Assembly (NCBI RefSeq): GCF_900109035.1
Contig: NZ_FNYD01000004.1
Span: 1-64,000 of the forward strand
DNA: 64,000 bases
Direction of reading: 5' to 3'
From: Cribrihabitans marinus
GTDB taxonomy: Bacteria > Pseudomonadota > Alphaproteobacteria > Rhodobacterales > Rhodobacteraceae
The position numbers were made by a program, and so were the translations under genes. Below the pieces are notes generated by a model. That model saw only the letters and a program-made list of their open reading frames with translations, was not told the origin of the DNA and searched no databases. Shown piece by piece: positions 41,203 through 50,536 of the stretch. Every line of letters begins with the position of its first letter. The first letter of the stretch is position 1.

Positions 41203-43140
41203 TTACCTCACTGCGCCGGCGGCTTTGAGCGCCTGGTATTTTTCCTCGTTGAACCACCAGAAATCCAGGTAACCCACCGCAAACTTTGGCAGGTCTTCGG
41301 GACGTTCGTACATATCGTAGTAGGCGACCCAGTTTTCGGCGATATAGCCGGCCGGGATCTGGATGCGCAGATGGCGCAATGCCCGGTCCAGCGCCATCAG
41401 CGACGCGATCTCTTCCTCGCGCGACGTGGTGTCCAGCGCCCCTTCGATGATCGCGTCGATCAGCGGGCTTTGCAGCGATTGCGGGTTGTAGGAGGACACC
41501 ACCGCACTTTCCGATCCATAGGCCTGTTTCAGGCCGGTTCCCGCCGTCAGGAACGTCTGGTTGCGGAAATACATCATGTCCCAGTCCTTGTCATAGAACC
41601 GCTGGGCATACTGGGCGCTGTCCACCTTCTCGACCGTCACGTCGACACCGAAGTTCTTCAGGTTGTCGACATAGGTGGTCACCACCGCCTCGACGGTCGG
41701 AGAGGTGGAGGCCGAGATCATCAGCTTGAACTGCATCGGGTTGCCGTCCGCATCACGCAGCTTGCCGCCCGAACTGACGGTCCAGCCCGCCTCCTGGAAC
41801 AATTTCAGGGCGCGGCGCTTGTTGCGGCGGTCGACCACCCGTTCGGGGTCGGAACTGTGCGCGCGAACAGCCTCCTGGGTGAAGATTTCCGCCGGGACGA
41901 CATCGCCCAGCGATTCCAGGAACGTCTTCTCCAGCCCCTCGGGCACGCCCTTGGCCTCGATCTCGGTGTTTTCGACGAAGGAATGGCGCTGCGTGGTCAG
42001 TCCGTATTCCAGCGAGGCGGAACTCCACTCGAAATTGTAGGCCAGGCCCAGCGCTTCGCGGATGCGGATGTCGGTGAAGGGCTCGCGCAGCAGGTTGAAG
42101 ACGAACCCGGTCGGCGTCGGCGGGGTCAGATCGGGCAGCGCCTCGCGCTTGGCCGTACCCTTCTGCATCGCCGGGAAGTCATAGCCGGTGGCCCATTTCC
42201 GGGCGCTCCCTTCGGCGCGGAACGTATAGATCCCGGCCTTGAACGCCTCGAACTCGGCGGCATCGTCCGAGAAATACTCCACCCGCACCCGTTCGAAATT
42301 GTGCCGGCCCTTGTTGATCGGCAGGTGCCATCCCCAATAGTCGGGATTGCGCTTGTAGATGATGAACCGGTTGATCTCGAAATCCTCGACCACGTAGGGG
42401 CCGCTGCCCATCGGGGTCTTGAGGCTCTGCTTGTCCAGCCGCTCGCCGGTTTCCTCGTACCAGGCCTTGGAAAAGACCGGCGTGCCACCGACCTGGCTGA
42501 TCAGCGACCGGCGCGAGATGCCGTCGGCGAAGTTGTAGCGGATGGTGTGGTCGTCGATGATCTCGTAGCCGGTGATCCGCTCCTTGACCGCGCGGGCATA
42601 GCTGCGGATGCCCTGTTCCAGGAACAGGTCATGGGTAAAGGCGGCGTCATGGGCGGTCAGCGGTGTGCCATCGGCAAAGCGCGCCTCGGGCCGCATGTGG
42701 AAAACGCACCATTGCTTGCTCTTGGGATACTCGACCGCCTCGGCAATCAGGCAATAGCCCTCGGTCACCGAATCCGCTGGCGTCGGGGTGCCGAACGGGC
42801 CATCGCCGAACATGCTCTCGGCGATCAGCCCGGAATAGAGCCCGGCCTTGCCCTGCCAGTTGAACCGGTTCATCCCGTCGAATGTGCCCAGCGTGCCGAC
42901 CGAGATCTCGCCGCCCACAGGAGCATCGGGATTGACATAGTCGAAATGCGTGTAGTCGGCAGGGTATTTCAGATCCCCGAAGAAGGAATAGCCATGCGCC
43001 CGGATGATATCGTCCTCACCGGCCAGAGCCAGGCTCGAGACCGATCCGCTGGCCGCCGCGAGCGCGCCCGCCCCCATGAACTTGAGCGTTGTTCTGCGAT
43101 CCACCGCCAAACGGTCACCTTTGAAGGGTAGTCTTGTCAT
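41203..43140 (-). CDS. yejA: Peptide ABC transporter substrate-binding protein (YejA type), Tat-exported
   Basis: This 645-residue extracytoplasmic solute-binding protein family 5 member captures peptides for the YejBEF importer. The N-terminus carries a twin-arginine signal, [12 protein letters not shown], followed by a hydrophobic stretch ending ALA, so export is probably by Tat rather than Sec. The start is the ATG ending at 43140, which has GGAGCG nearby; the longer ORF has no matching site. SBP family signatures such as [17 protein letters not shown] are present. It is the first gene of yejABEF. A weak TTGAAC promoter-like site lies upstream. Confidence 0.92.
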   Translation of the reverse strand: MTRLPFKGDRLAVDRRTTLKFMGAGALAAASGSVSSLALAGEDDIIRAHGYSFFGDLKYPADYTHFDYVNPDAPVGGEISVGTLGTFDGMNRFNWQGKAGLYSGLIAESMFGDGPFGTPTPADSVTEGYCLIAEAVEYPKSKQWCVFHMRPEARFADGTPLTAHDAAFTHDLFLEQGIRSYARAVKERITGYEIIDDHTIRYNFADGISRRSLISQVGGTPVFSKAWYEETGERLDKQSLKTPMGSGPYVVEDFEINRFIIYKRNPDYWGWHLPINKGRHNFERVRVEYFSDDAAEFEAFKAGIYTFRAEGSARKWATGYDFPAMQKGTAKREALPDLTPPTPTGFVFNLLREPFTDIRIREALGLAYNFEWSSASLEYGLTTQRHSFVENTEIEAKGVPEGLEKTFLESLGDVVPAEIFTQEAVRAHSSDPERVVDRRNKRRALKLFQEAGWTVSSGGKLRDADGNPMQFKLMISASTSPTVEAVVTTYVDNLKNFGVDVTVEKVDSAQYAQRFYDKDWDMMYFRNQTFLTAGTGLKQAYGSESAVVSSYNPQSLQSPLIDAIIEGALDTTSREEEIASLMALDRALRHLRIQIPAGYIAENWVAYYDMYERPEDLPKFAVGYLDFWWFNEEKYQALKAAGAVR

Positions 43141-43288
43141 GCCGGCCGCTCCCGATGTTGTCTGGATCACGTCTGAACGTGGTTCACACACGCTAGTTTG
43201 CCAGTGCGCCGATGTTCAAGTTGAGAATTCGTGAAGGCGGGATGAAGTCGGGCGCGAACCGGACCGCAACGCGGATCCGCCGGACATG

Positions 43289-43317
43289 AAAAAGCCGTCG
43301 CGCGGACGCGACGGCTT
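43289..43317 (-). terminator. Intrinsic terminator after the dihaem cytochrome gene
   Basis: On the minus strand AAGCCGTCGCG, loop TCCG, CGCGACGGCTT is an 11-bp perfect stem followed by T residues. It lies 29 nt past the cytochrome stop and ends that transcript before yejA. Confidence 0.85.
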
Positions 43318-43345
43318 GGATCTGTCGGGCCTTCCGGTGCGTCGA

Positions 43346-44509
43346 TCAGTCGTCGATGCTGTCAAGATAGGCGATGACGTCGGTGCGGTCCTCTTCCTTG
43401 CGCAGGCCGGAAAAGGTCATCTTGGTGCCCGGCGCAAAATCGCGCGGCTTGGTCAGATAGGCATCCAGCCGCTCGGGCGTCCAGGTGCCGCCAAGCTCGA
43501 TCAGGGCGTCGGAATAGTTGACGCCTTCGACCGAGGCCACCTCACGGCCGACGACACCGTAGAGATGCGGGCCAACCAGGTTCTTGCCCTCTTCCAGCTT
43601 GTGGCAGGCCGCGCATTTCTTGTAGACCTTGGCGCCGTTTTCGATGTCGCCGGAAACCGCCGCGGTTTCGGTCGCCGCGGGGGCTTCCTCTTCGGTCGCG
43701 GCAGCCTCGTCGGTTGCCTCGGGCTCCTCGGTCGCGGCTGGCTCTTCCGTCGCCTCGGATTCCTCGGTCGCGCCCGACTCTTCGGTTGCGGCCGGTTCTT
43801 CCGTGGCGTCCGATCCCTCATCGGCCGCCGGTTCCTCGGTTGCCTCGGTCTCTTCAGCCGCCGCATCCCCACCTCCGGGCGCTTCGGTCTCTTCCGTCGC
43901 CTCGGCATCTTCGGGGGCCGCCGACCCGTCGGCCGCTTCGGCGCCTTCCGCAGGCTCCTCCTCGGCTGCCGCCTCGATCACATAGGGCGAGTCCGAGTTT
44001 TCATTCAGATAGGCGATCAGGTTCACACGGTCGTCCTGCTTCTTGAGCCCCGCAAAGCTCATCGAGGTGCCCGGAACGACGTCGCTCGGCTTGGCCAGGA
44101 AGGCATCCAGCTGCTCAGGCGTCCACTCGCCCTCATGGCTCGCCATCGCGTCGGAATAGCCAAACCCATCGGCCGCCGCGACTTCCCGGCCCACGACGCC
44201 GTAGAGATAGGGGCCGGTTCCGTTCGCGCCCTTTTCGAGCTTGTGACAGGCCGAGCACTTCTTGAAGACGCGCTCGCCCTTTGCGGGGTCAGCAGAGGCC
44301 ATGAGTTCGGCGAAACTCACTTCCGGCTCGTCTTCGGCCTCGTCGCCACCATCGGCCACCTCGATCACGTAGGAGGGTTCGCCATCGGCCTCCACGTGAT
44401 AAATGGACTCGGCCGCCCACTTGGCCAGGAGAAGCGCCAGAAGGGCACCACACAGGGCCGCTGCGGCCTTGGTAACTGTCATCGTGTCGAACATTGATCG
44501 CTTGTCCAT
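43346..44509 (-). CDS. Membrane-anchored dihaem cytochrome c with long acidic linker
   Basis: This 387-residue protein has one N-terminal helix (about 14-32) as an uncleaved anchor, then two homologous class I cytochrome c domains. Haem sites are C85-x-x-C88-H89 and C299-x-x-C302-H303; candidate methionine ligands are M150 and M364. Between the domains lies a linker of about 110 residues (175-286) rich in Glu, Ala, Thr and Pro, with repeated ATEEP/ATEES units. The design resembles the membrane-bound cytochrome cy of Rhodobacter, but that has a single haem domain. It probably shuttles electrons between the bc1 complex and oxidases. Divergent from pheA; a terminator follows. Confidence 0.88.
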   Translation of the reverse strand: MDKRSMFDTMTVTKAAAALCGALLALLLAKWAAESIYHVEADGEPSYVIEVADGGDEAEDEPEVSFAELMASADPAKGERVFKKCSACHKLEKGANGTGPYLYGVVGREVAAADGFGYSDAMASHEGEWTPEQLDAFLAKPSDVVPGTSMSFAGLKKQDDRVNLIAYLNENSDSPYVIEAAAEEEPAEGAEAADGSAAPEDAEATEETEAPGGGDAAAEETEATEEPAADEGSDATEEPAATEESGATEESEATEEPAATEEPEATDEAAATEEEAPAATETAAVSGDIENGAKVYKKCAACHKLEEGKNLVGPHLYGVVGREVASVEGVNYSDALIELGGTWTPERLDAYLTKPRDFAPGTKMTFSGLRKEEDRTDVIAYLDSIDD

Positions 44510-44525
44510 TTCCGCTGTCTGCGCG

Positions 44526-44568
44526 GGTGTCTAAGGCTTCCCCTTGCAAGAGGCAAGGTATAGACACC
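44526..44568. promoter_or_regulatory. Nested dyad in the cytochrome-pheA divergent spacer
   Basis: The outer arms GGTGTCTA (44526-44533) and TAGACACC (44561-44568) are exact complements, and inside them CCTTGC (44542-44547) and GCAAGG (44553-44558) form a second dyad. A -10-like TATACC for the cytochrome gene (minus strand, with TTGGTC 16 nt upstream) and a TATAGA for pheA overlap the right arm. This looks like an operator controlling both genes, or an RNA hairpin in the cytochrome leader. Confidence 0.45.
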
Positions 44569-44617
44569 GCGACCAATCGACCAAAACGCAATCTTCTTGC
44601 AGGGAAACCGAAAAAAG

Positions 44618-45451
44618 ATGACCGGACGTATCGCATTCCAGGGGGAACCCGGCGCCTACAGTCACGAGGCCTGCCGCACGGCCCGCCCCGAAATGGAGGC
44701 CCTGCCCTGCCGAACCTTCGAGGACGTGATCGAGGCGGTGCGGGACGGCAGGGCCGAACTGGCGATGCTGCCGGTCGAGAACACCACCTATGGGCGCGTG
44801 GCCGACATCCACCGGCTGCTGCCCCATAGCGGTCTTCACATCGTGGACGAGGCCTTTGTCCGGGTGCATATCAACCTGCTTGCCGTGCCCGGCGCCAGGC
44901 TTGCCGACGTGACCGAGGCGCATTCGCACCTGGTGCTGCTGCCGCAATGCGCGGGGTTCCTGAAGGAGCATGGCATCGTGGGGCGCGTCAGCCCCGACAA
45001 TGCCCGCGCCGCGCGCGAGATCGCCGAACGCGCCGACCCGCGCGTGGCCGCGCTGGCCAGCGAACTGGCCGGCGAGATCTATGGGCTGGAGGTCCTGGCA
45101 CGCCATATCGAGGACCACGGCAACAACACGACCCGCTTTCTGGTCATGTCGCGCGAAGTCGACGAATCGCGGCGCGGCGACCACGGCATGATCACCTCCT
45201 TCGTGTTCCAGGTGCGCAATATCCCCGCGGCGCTCTACAAGGCGATGGGCGGCTTCGCGACCAATGGCGTGAACATGACCAAGCTGGAGAGCTACATGGT
45301 CGACGGCTCGTTCACCGCGACGCAGTTCTATGCCGACATCGAGGGGCATCCCGACGACGCGAACGTCAAGCTGGCAATGGACGAACTCTCCTACTTCACC
45401 GCCGAGCTGGAGATCCTGGGCGTCTACCCGGCAGCGCGCGAACGCGGCTGA
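44618..45451 (+). CDS. pheA: Prephenate dehydratase
   Basis: This 277-residue enzyme converts prephenate to phenylpyruvate in phenylalanine synthesis. The catalytic domain (1-180) contains IAFQGEPGAYSHEAC, VENTTYGRV and NNTTRFLVM, the TRF motif being part of the active site. An ACT domain follows (FQVRNIPAALYKAMGGFA, TKLESYM) and would bind phenylalanine for feedback inhibition. No chorismate mutase domain is present. The ATG at 44618 is preferred to an in-frame TTG at 44597. It is convergent with the SRPBCC gene, 6 nt apart. Confidence 0.95.
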   Translation: MTGRIAFQGEPGAYSHEACRTARPEMEALPCRTFEDVIEAVRDGRAELAMLPVENTTYGRVADIHRLLPHSGLHIVDEAFVRVHINLLAVPGARLADVTEAHSHLVLLPQCAGFLKEHGIVGRVSPDNARAAREIAERADPRVAALASELAGEIYGLEVLARHIEDHGNNTTRFLVMSREVDESRRGDHGMITSFVFQVRNIPAALYKAMGGFATNGVNMTKLESYMVDGSFTATQFYADIEGHPDDANVKLAMDELSYFTAELEILGVYPAARERG

Positions 45452-45457
45452 CGCGGC

Positions 45458-45925
45458 TCAGACGCGGCCGGGATTCCGCGCCTCGACATCCTTGGCGAAC
45501 TGCTCCAGCTTCAGGCGGAGCCTTTGCATCAGCGACTTGCGGCCCAGTTTCAGGGACTGCAGGAACAGCCGCGCCGTGAGGGTCCTGGCCCGCAGGTCGA
45601 CATCGACCCCCAAGCGGGTGCGGCGCGGCGACAGTGCCAGCAACTCCAGGTTGACGACCCCCTCCAGCCCGCCCGACAGCGACTCGAACCGCATCAGCGA
45701 AGGCGGCTCATAGCGCGCCAGCCTTGTGTGGACCTCGCGTATGCGCCCGCGCGCCTCGAACCGGGATTCCCATTCCAGTCCTGCACTGTTCGTGGCACCG
45801 CCGGATCGGCGCTGCACCTCGATGCCCCGCCGGATCGCCGACCGTTCGTGCTGATCGAAGCGGGACAGGATATCGAAAACGTCGCCGATCGGCGCCTCGA
45901 TGTCCTCCCTGGCGGAAAACTTCAT
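45458..45925 (-). CDS. SRPBCC (START-like) family protein
   Basis: This 155-residue cytoplasmic protein has the START-like helix-grip fold. It begins MKFSAREDIEAPIGDVFDIL, the usual first strand and helix of the polyketide-cyclase/dehydrase group, and has a beta-rich middle with MRFESLSGGLEGVVNLELL. Its C-terminal helix is basic (LRLKLEQFAKDVEARN). A small hydrophobic ligand is likely but unknown. It is separated from nudC by 38 nt on the same strand, so co-transcription is possible. Confidence 0.8.
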   Translation of the reverse strand: MKFSAREDIEAPIGDVFDILSRFDQHERSAIRRGIEVQRRSGGATNSAGLEWESRFEARGRIREVHTRLARYEPPSLMRFESLSGGLEGVVNLELLALSPRRTRLGVDVDLRARTLTARLFLQSLKLGRKSLMQRLRLKLEQFAKDVEARNPGRV

Positions 45926-45963
45926 GCGTCATTGCCCTGCCGTGACCGGGGCGGAGTGTCGCC

Positions 45964-46938
45964 TCAATCCAGCCGGTCCGCAAGCCAGTTCTCCAGCAGG
46001 AAATGCGCGATCGCACCCTTGCGCGCGGGCTTGATCTGCACGTGCTCGCCGGCGAAGACCTGCATCATCTCGCTGCGCGACAGCCACAGGGCATCCTCGA
46101 TCTCGGTCGGATCCATGCGGATCTCGCGCGACAGGGCCTCGCCCCGGCATCCCAGCATCAGCGACGACGGAAAGGGCCAGGGTTGGCTGGCCAGGTAGCT
46201 GACCTCACCGACCGGCACGCTGGCCTCCTCCATCACCTCGCGCCGGACCGCCGCCTCGACGGTCTCGCCCGGTTCGACGAACCCCGCGAGCAACGAGAAC
46301 ATCCCCTCGGGCCATCCCGGAGATCGACCCAGCAGCACCGAGTCGCCATGCGTGATCAGCATGATGACCACCGGGTCGGTCCGTGGGAAATGCTGCGCGC
46401 CGCAGCTGGGGCACCCGCGTTGCCATCCCGCCTGTGCAACCGCGCTGCGGGCGCCGCAACAGGCGCAGAAACCGTGGGTGTGATGCCAGCCCAGGATCGC
46501 CTTGGCCGTGGCGGCCAGCTCCGCCTCGTGCGTTGACAGGCGGGTCATCATCCGGCGCAGCTCGGCAAAGGCATGGCCATCCGGCAGGTTCGGGTGCTGT
46601 TGTTCGCTTGGGTCGGTGAACTGGCCCAGCGCCGACAGATCCTGCCCATCCGGTTGCCAGTACGAGATATCGGCGGCAAAGATCGGCGCGCCATCGCTTT
46701 CGCGCCCCAGAAAGACCAGCATCTCCGATCCCGCCAGCACGGCATCGTCCAGGGAAACCCGAAGCAGGCGCAGTTCCGTCTGCCCCGACGCCGTGACGGC
46801 CGGCTTGCCGCGCCAAACCAGGATGCACCGGGCCCCGGGCTGCGCCCGCAACTCTTGCTGGGCCTCGGACGAGCCCCGCAGATGCGCCGCCCGATCCAGA
46901 CCGTGACCGCCGAATGTCACCTGTTCCGCGTGCCTCAT
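45964..46938 (-). CDS. nudC: NAD(+)/NADH diphosphatase (NudC), also candidate mRNA deNADding enzyme
   Basis: This 324-residue Nudix hydrolase cleaves NADH to NMNH and AMP and, in other bacteria, removes NAD caps from RNA. The zinc ribbon CACCGARSAVAQAGWQRGC plus SCG supplies four cysteines. The Nudix box is GFVEPGETVEAAVRREVMEE, followed by SQPWPFPSSLMLG, the SQPWPFPxS motif that defines NudC. The ATG ending at 46938 (MRHAEQVTFGGHGLDR) is used instead of an upstream extension. It is divergent from the phosphodiesterase gene across 191 nt. Confidence 0.93.
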   Translation of the reverse strand: MRHAEQVTFGGHGLDRAAHLRGSSEAQQELRAQPGARCILVWRGKPAVTASGQTELRLLRVSLDDAVLAGSEMLVFLGRESDGAPIFAADISYWQPDGQDLSALGQFTDPSEQQHPNLPDGHAFAELRRMMTRLSTHEAELAATAKAILGWHHTHGFCACCGARSAVAQAGWQRGCPSCGAQHFPRTDPVVIMLITHGDSVLLGRSPGWPEGMFSLLAGFVEPGETVEAAVRREVMEEASVPVGEVSYLASQPWPFPSSLMLGCRGEALSREIRMDPTEIEDALWLSRSEMMQVFAGEHVQIKPARKGAIAHFLLENWLADRLD

Positions 46939-47129
46939 TCCGTCCCGACCCCCTTTGCCGTGGCAACAGGGCTGCCACGGTCGCCCGGCCCGGACAATGC
47001 CCAATCGTCACCAACCGCGTCCCGTATGCTTCACTTCAGCGCGTTTCCCGGGAAATTTCGGTTTTTCGCTGGTGCCATTCGCCACTCTCGACGAGATTCA
47101 ACCCTGGGGAGAGTGGGGGCAGTACCGTG

Positions 47130-49049
47130 ATGAACGTTGCATCGACAGAAACCGCCGGCGGGCATCCGGTGGAGATCCCGCCTCGGGGCGCACAGGCGCG
47201 ATTGCGGATTCTGGCGACGACGGATCTGCACATGAACCTGTCCGGCCACGACTATTACAGCGAGCGGTCGAATCCGGGCGTCGGTCTCGCCCGCACCGGC
47301 ACGCTGATCCGGGCGGCCCGACGCGAAGCCTGGGCCGAGGGCGCCACGGTCCTGCTGTTCGACAATGGCGACAGCCTGCAAGGTGCGCCGCTCGATCATC
47401 ACATCCTGTCCACGCCGACCGATCGTCACCCGCTGCTGAAGAGTTTTGGCGTGCTCGGCTATGACGCGATCGGATTGGGCAATCACGATTTCGATTTCGG
47501 CCTCGACCGTCTGAACGCGGTGCTCCGGGCAGCGCCCTGCCCCGCCATCTGCTCGAATCTCGAATTGCCGGGCACACAAGCCGCCTGGCACGACCGGCTG
47601 GTGATCGAGCGCGAGACTCTCAGCCAAGGCCGCCACCATACGCTGCGGGTCGGCGTGTTGTCGGTGTTGCCGCCACAGACCTTGCGGTGGAACGCACACG
47701 TCCTGCCCGACCACATGCGCGCATCCGACATCCTGTGCGCGGTACGCAGAACCGCCCGCCAGTTGAAACGCGAGGGATGCCAGATCGTCGTGGCGCTGGC
47801 CCATACCGGCCTCGGCCCGTCCACCCATCGTCCGAACCTGGAGAACGCCCTGATCCCGCTCTGCTCGCTGGGCGAGATCGACGCGGTGATCGCCGGGCAC
47901 ACGCACCTGTTGTTGCCGGACCCATCGGGAACGGACCACGCGCAGGTCGATCCGGTGCGCGGCCGGGTGCACGGCAAACCGGTGGTCATGCCGGGGTCGG
48001 CCGGCTCGCACCTCGGAATCATCGACCTCGAGTTGCGTGCCGACGGCGCAGGCGGATGGGACTGCGCCGACAACCGCGTCGAGCTACGCCCGGTCGCGAT
48101 GCGTGGGCCGGTTGGCCGGCTGACCGAACTGGCCCCGGAAGCGCCCGACATCCTGCGCGCGATTGCCGGCAGCCACGCGGCCACCCGCCGCCGGATGCAA
48201 GAACCCGCGGGCCGGAGCCGGGTGCCGTTGCACAGCTATTTCTCGTTCTGCGCCCCCGACCGGTCCCTTGCCCTCGTCGCCGAGGCCCAGATGCGCGCGA
48301 TCCGCCCCTATCTGAACGGTACACGCGCCGAGGGCCTGCCGGTGCTGGCGGCCGTCGCGCCGGCCAAGTTCGGCGGCCGCGCGGGGCCCATGTCCTATTC
48401 GGACGTTCCGGCGGGTGCCCTGTCGCGGCGCCATGTGGCCGACCTCTACCCCTTCGCCAACGAGTTGCGGGCGGTCATCGTGACCGGCGCCGCGCTGTGC
48501 GACTGGCTGGAAATGTCGGCAGGGCTGTTCGCGCGGGTCCGGTCCGGCACCACGGAGGGGCCGCTCGCGAACCGGGACTGGCCGGGGTTCAACTTCGACG
48601 TGATCCACGGCGTCACCTGGCAGGTGGACCCGTCTGCCCCGGCGGCGTTCTTTCCCGACGGCACACGGATCAAGGGCGGTCCCGGCCGGATCCGCGATTT
48701 GCGCCGGTGCGGCGAACCGGTCGAGCCCGATCAGCGCTTTGTCGTGGCCACCAACAATTACCGCCTGAACGGCGGCGGGCATTTCCGCGCCCTGGCCCGG
48801 TCCGAGGAGATTCCGCTTCCCCGGCTCGGAATCGGCGACCTCCTGCAGCGCGAGCTTGGCAGGGGGCCGGTCACCGATCCCTTCCTCCGATTGCCTGTTC
48901 CGTGGCGCTTCGTTCCGCTGCCCGGCACCCAGGTCACATTGCGCACCGGCCCCGGCGCGCGGGACCATCTCGACGACCTGGCCGGCCTGTTTCTGGCCGA
49001 TGACGGCCTTGACGCGGCCGGTTTCGCGCGGCTCCGGATCGGCCTGTAA
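47130..49049 (+). CDS. 2',3'-cyclic-nucleotide 2'-phosphodiesterase / 5'-nucleotidase-like
   Basis: This 639-residue protein has a metallophosphoesterase domain followed by a 5'-nucleotidase C-terminal domain. Metal motifs are ILATTDLHMNL, FDNGDSLQGAP, GLGNHDFDFGLD and IAGHTHLLLPD; the C-terminal substrate loop includes NNYRLNGGGHF. It resembles CpdB, but the N-terminus (MNVASTETAGGHPVEIPPRG) has no signal peptide or membrane helix, so it may be cytoplasmic. The ATG at 47130 is chosen near a GGGGG; a CCACTCTC/GAGAGTGG inverted repeat (47082-47116) lies just upstream. The gene is divergent from nudC and followed by the SRP RNA gene. Confidence 0.85.
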   Translation: MNVASTETAGGHPVEIPPRGAQARLRILATTDLHMNLSGHDYYSERSNPGVGLARTGTLIRAARREAWAEGATVLLFDNGDSLQGAPLDHHILSTPTDRHPLLKSFGVLGYDAIGLGNHDFDFGLDRLNAVLRAAPCPAICSNLELPGTQAAWHDRLVIERETLSQGRHHTLRVGVLSVLPPQTLRWNAHVLPDHMRASDILCAVRRTARQLKREGCQIVVALAHTGLGPSTHRPNLENALIPLCSLGEIDAVIAGHTHLLLPDPSGTDHAQVDPVRGRVHGKPVVMPGSAGSHLGIIDLELRADGAGGWDCADNRVELRPVAMRGPVGRLTELAPEAPDILRAIAGSHAATRRRMQEPAGRSRVPLHSYFSFCAPDRSLALVAEAQMRAIRPYLNGTRAEGLPVLAAVAPAKFGGRAGPMSYSDVPAGALSRRHVADLYPFANELRAVIVTGAALCDWLEMSAGLFARVRSGTTEGPLANRDWPGFNFDVIHGVTWQVDPSAPAAFFPDGTRIKGGPGRIRDLRRCGEPVEPDQRFVVATNNYRLNGGGHFRALARSEEIPLPRLGIGDLLQRELGRGPVTDPFLRLPVPWRFVPLPGTQVTLRTGPGARDHLDDLAGLFLADDGLDAAGFARLRIGL

Positions 49050-49065
49050 CCGCCCGGTCTTCGAC

Positions 49066-49094
49066 TTGCACACCGGTCGCAGGCGTCCTATATC
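49066..49094 (+). promoter_or_regulatory. Promoter of the SRP RNA gene
   Basis: TTGCAC (49066-49071), 17-nt spacer, TATATC (49089-49094). The predicted start at about 49101 coincides with the 5' end of the SRP RNA. Confidence 0.75.
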
Positions 49095-49101
49095 GGCGCT
49101 T

Positions 49102-49195
49102 GAGAGGCTGGCGCGGGCGAGCGCCTCGCCAAACTGGTCAGGTCCGGAAGGAAGCAGCCACAACGAGCCCCGCTTGGGTCGCTGTCCAGCCTCTC
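49102..49195 (+). ncRNA. ffs: Signal recognition particle RNA (4.5S type)
   Basis: This roughly 94-nt RNA gene carries the universal SRP signature CAGGTCCGGAAGGAAGCAGC at about 49139-49158, the tetraloop and internal loop that bind Ffh. The ends GAGAGGCTGG and CCAGCCTCTC are exact complements and close the hairpin. It lacks an Alu domain, as usual in proteobacteria. It pairs with Ffh to target inner-membrane proteins co-translationally. It has its own promoter and lies between the phosphodiesterase and amidohydrolase genes. The region after 49195 offers no strong terminator. Confidence 0.96.
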
Positions 49196-49215
49196 ACTTT
49201 CCCGATCTTCGGACC

Positions 49216-50400
49216 CTAGGGCAGCCCGTCCACCGCGCGCGCCAGAACGTCCAGCCCGGCCACCAGGTCCCCTTCGTCGGTATCCTCCTCGAAGGCATGG
49301 CTGATCCCGCCGATGGACGGCACGAACAGCATCGCCACCGGCATGCACCGCGCCAGGTTGGCCGCATCGTGCAGCGCGCCGGAAGGCATCCGTCGCCAGC
49401 GGCCGGGCGCGACCTGCTCAGCCGCCGACTCAAGCGCCGCGCGCAGATCGCCGTCCATCGCTACCGGCTCGATCCCCAGCATCGGACCAAAGGCCAGTTC
49501 CATCCCCGCCTCGCCGGCGATTTCAGCCGCGGTCTCTCGCACGATCTCCTCCATGCGCGACAGGCGGTCGGCATCGCCGTCCCGCCACTGCATCGAGAAG
49601 GTCGCACGCCCCGGCACGATGGAGGAGGCGTTGGGATGCAGCGCCACATGCCCGATGGTCCAGACCGTCTGGGGCGTGACCACGTTGCGCAACCGGTCGG
49701 CCAGCCGCATGTTGAACAGGCTCAGCGCCTGGAATGCGTCGCGGCGCAGGGCCATGGGCGTGGTTCCGGCGTGATTCTGCTGCCCGGTGAAAGTGATGTT
49801 CATGTCGCGGATTCCCACGATGTCTGAGACCACCCCGATCCGATCATCCGACATGTCCAGTGCCGGCCCCTGCTCGATATGCATCTCGAGGAAGCCGCCA
49901 AACCGGCCTGGATCGACGAAATCGCCGGCCAGATGCGCCATCCGCCCGCGCGCCTCGGCCAGCGACAGGCCGGTGTGATCGGTCAGGTCATCCGCCTTGT
50001 CCAGCGGCAGCGCCCCGCTCCAGATCGCCGAACCGGTCGTGACCCCGAAGCGGCCTTCCTCGTCCTGAAAGCTGACGACCGAGACCGGCCGCGCGCTGGC
50101 CCGCGCCACCTCCAGCGCGGCCACCACGCCCAGCGCGCCGTCCAGCCAGCCGCCCTCGGGCTGGCTGTCGCTGTGCGAGCCAAGCAGGAGGGACGGCCCG
50201 TCGGCCAGGCCGAAGAGATTGCCCACCGGATCGAAATGCGGCGTCAGCCCGGCCTCGCGCATCCGCTCGGCCAGCCACGCGCGCGCCGCGATATCGGCAT
50301 CCGAATAAGCCGGTCGCACGACCCCCTTGCCCACGCCCGCCGCGCCGAATTCGCGCAGCCTGTGCAAATCCCGCAGAAATCGCGCTCCGTCGATTGCCAT
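49216..50400 (-). CDS. Zn-dependent amidohydrolase (hydantoinase/carbamoylase family, M20)
   Basis: This 394-residue enzyme belongs to the M20 peptidase-related N-carbamoyl-L-amino-acid hydrolase / allantoate amidohydrolase / beta-ureidopropionase group. Metal motifs are [28 protein letters not shown], and [10 protein letters not shown]; the substrate arginine region is [11 protein letters not shown]. The C-terminal [10 protein letters not shown] supplies a further metal ligand. Exact substrate is undetermined. The ATG ending at 50400 has GGGAGG upstream. It is divergent from the histidine phosphatase gene. Confidence 0.88.
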   Translation of the reverse strand: MAIDGARFLRDLHRLREFGAAGVGKGVVRPAYSDADIAARAWLAERMREAGLTPHFDPVGNLFGLADGPSLLLGSHSDSQPEGGWLDGALGVVAALEVARASARPVSVVSFQDEEGRFGVTTGSAIWSGALPLDKADDLTDHTGLSLAEARGRMAHLAGDFVDPGRFGGFLEMHIEQGPALDMSDDRIGVVSDIVGIRDMNITFTGQQNHAGTTPMALRRDAFQALSLFNMRLADRLRNVVTPQTVWTIGHVALHPNASSIVPGRATFSMQWRDGDADRLSRMEEIVRETAAEIAGEAGMELAFGPMLGIEPVAMDGDLRAALESAAEQVAPGRWRRMPSGALHDAANLARCMPVAMLFVPSIGGISHAFEEDTDEGDLVAGLDVLARAVDGLP

Positions 50401-50536
50401 GTCAGACCTCCCTTTCCGGTGCCGGAGGATACTGCGGCGCACGCGCTCCGCAAGCGGCCGGACCCCTGGGTCGGAAAAACGTCACTGGCGCCGGCCGCGC
50501 GGCTTGCCTAAAACCCGTCGGAAAGGAGCGTTCGCC

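Noticed and set aside
43638-43990. Repeat array in the cytochrome linker as a CRISPR or tandem-repeat locus
   Set aside because: The repeat units are codon-level copies of ATEEP-type peptides within an intact reading frame, with no separate spacers or direct repeats of fixed length.
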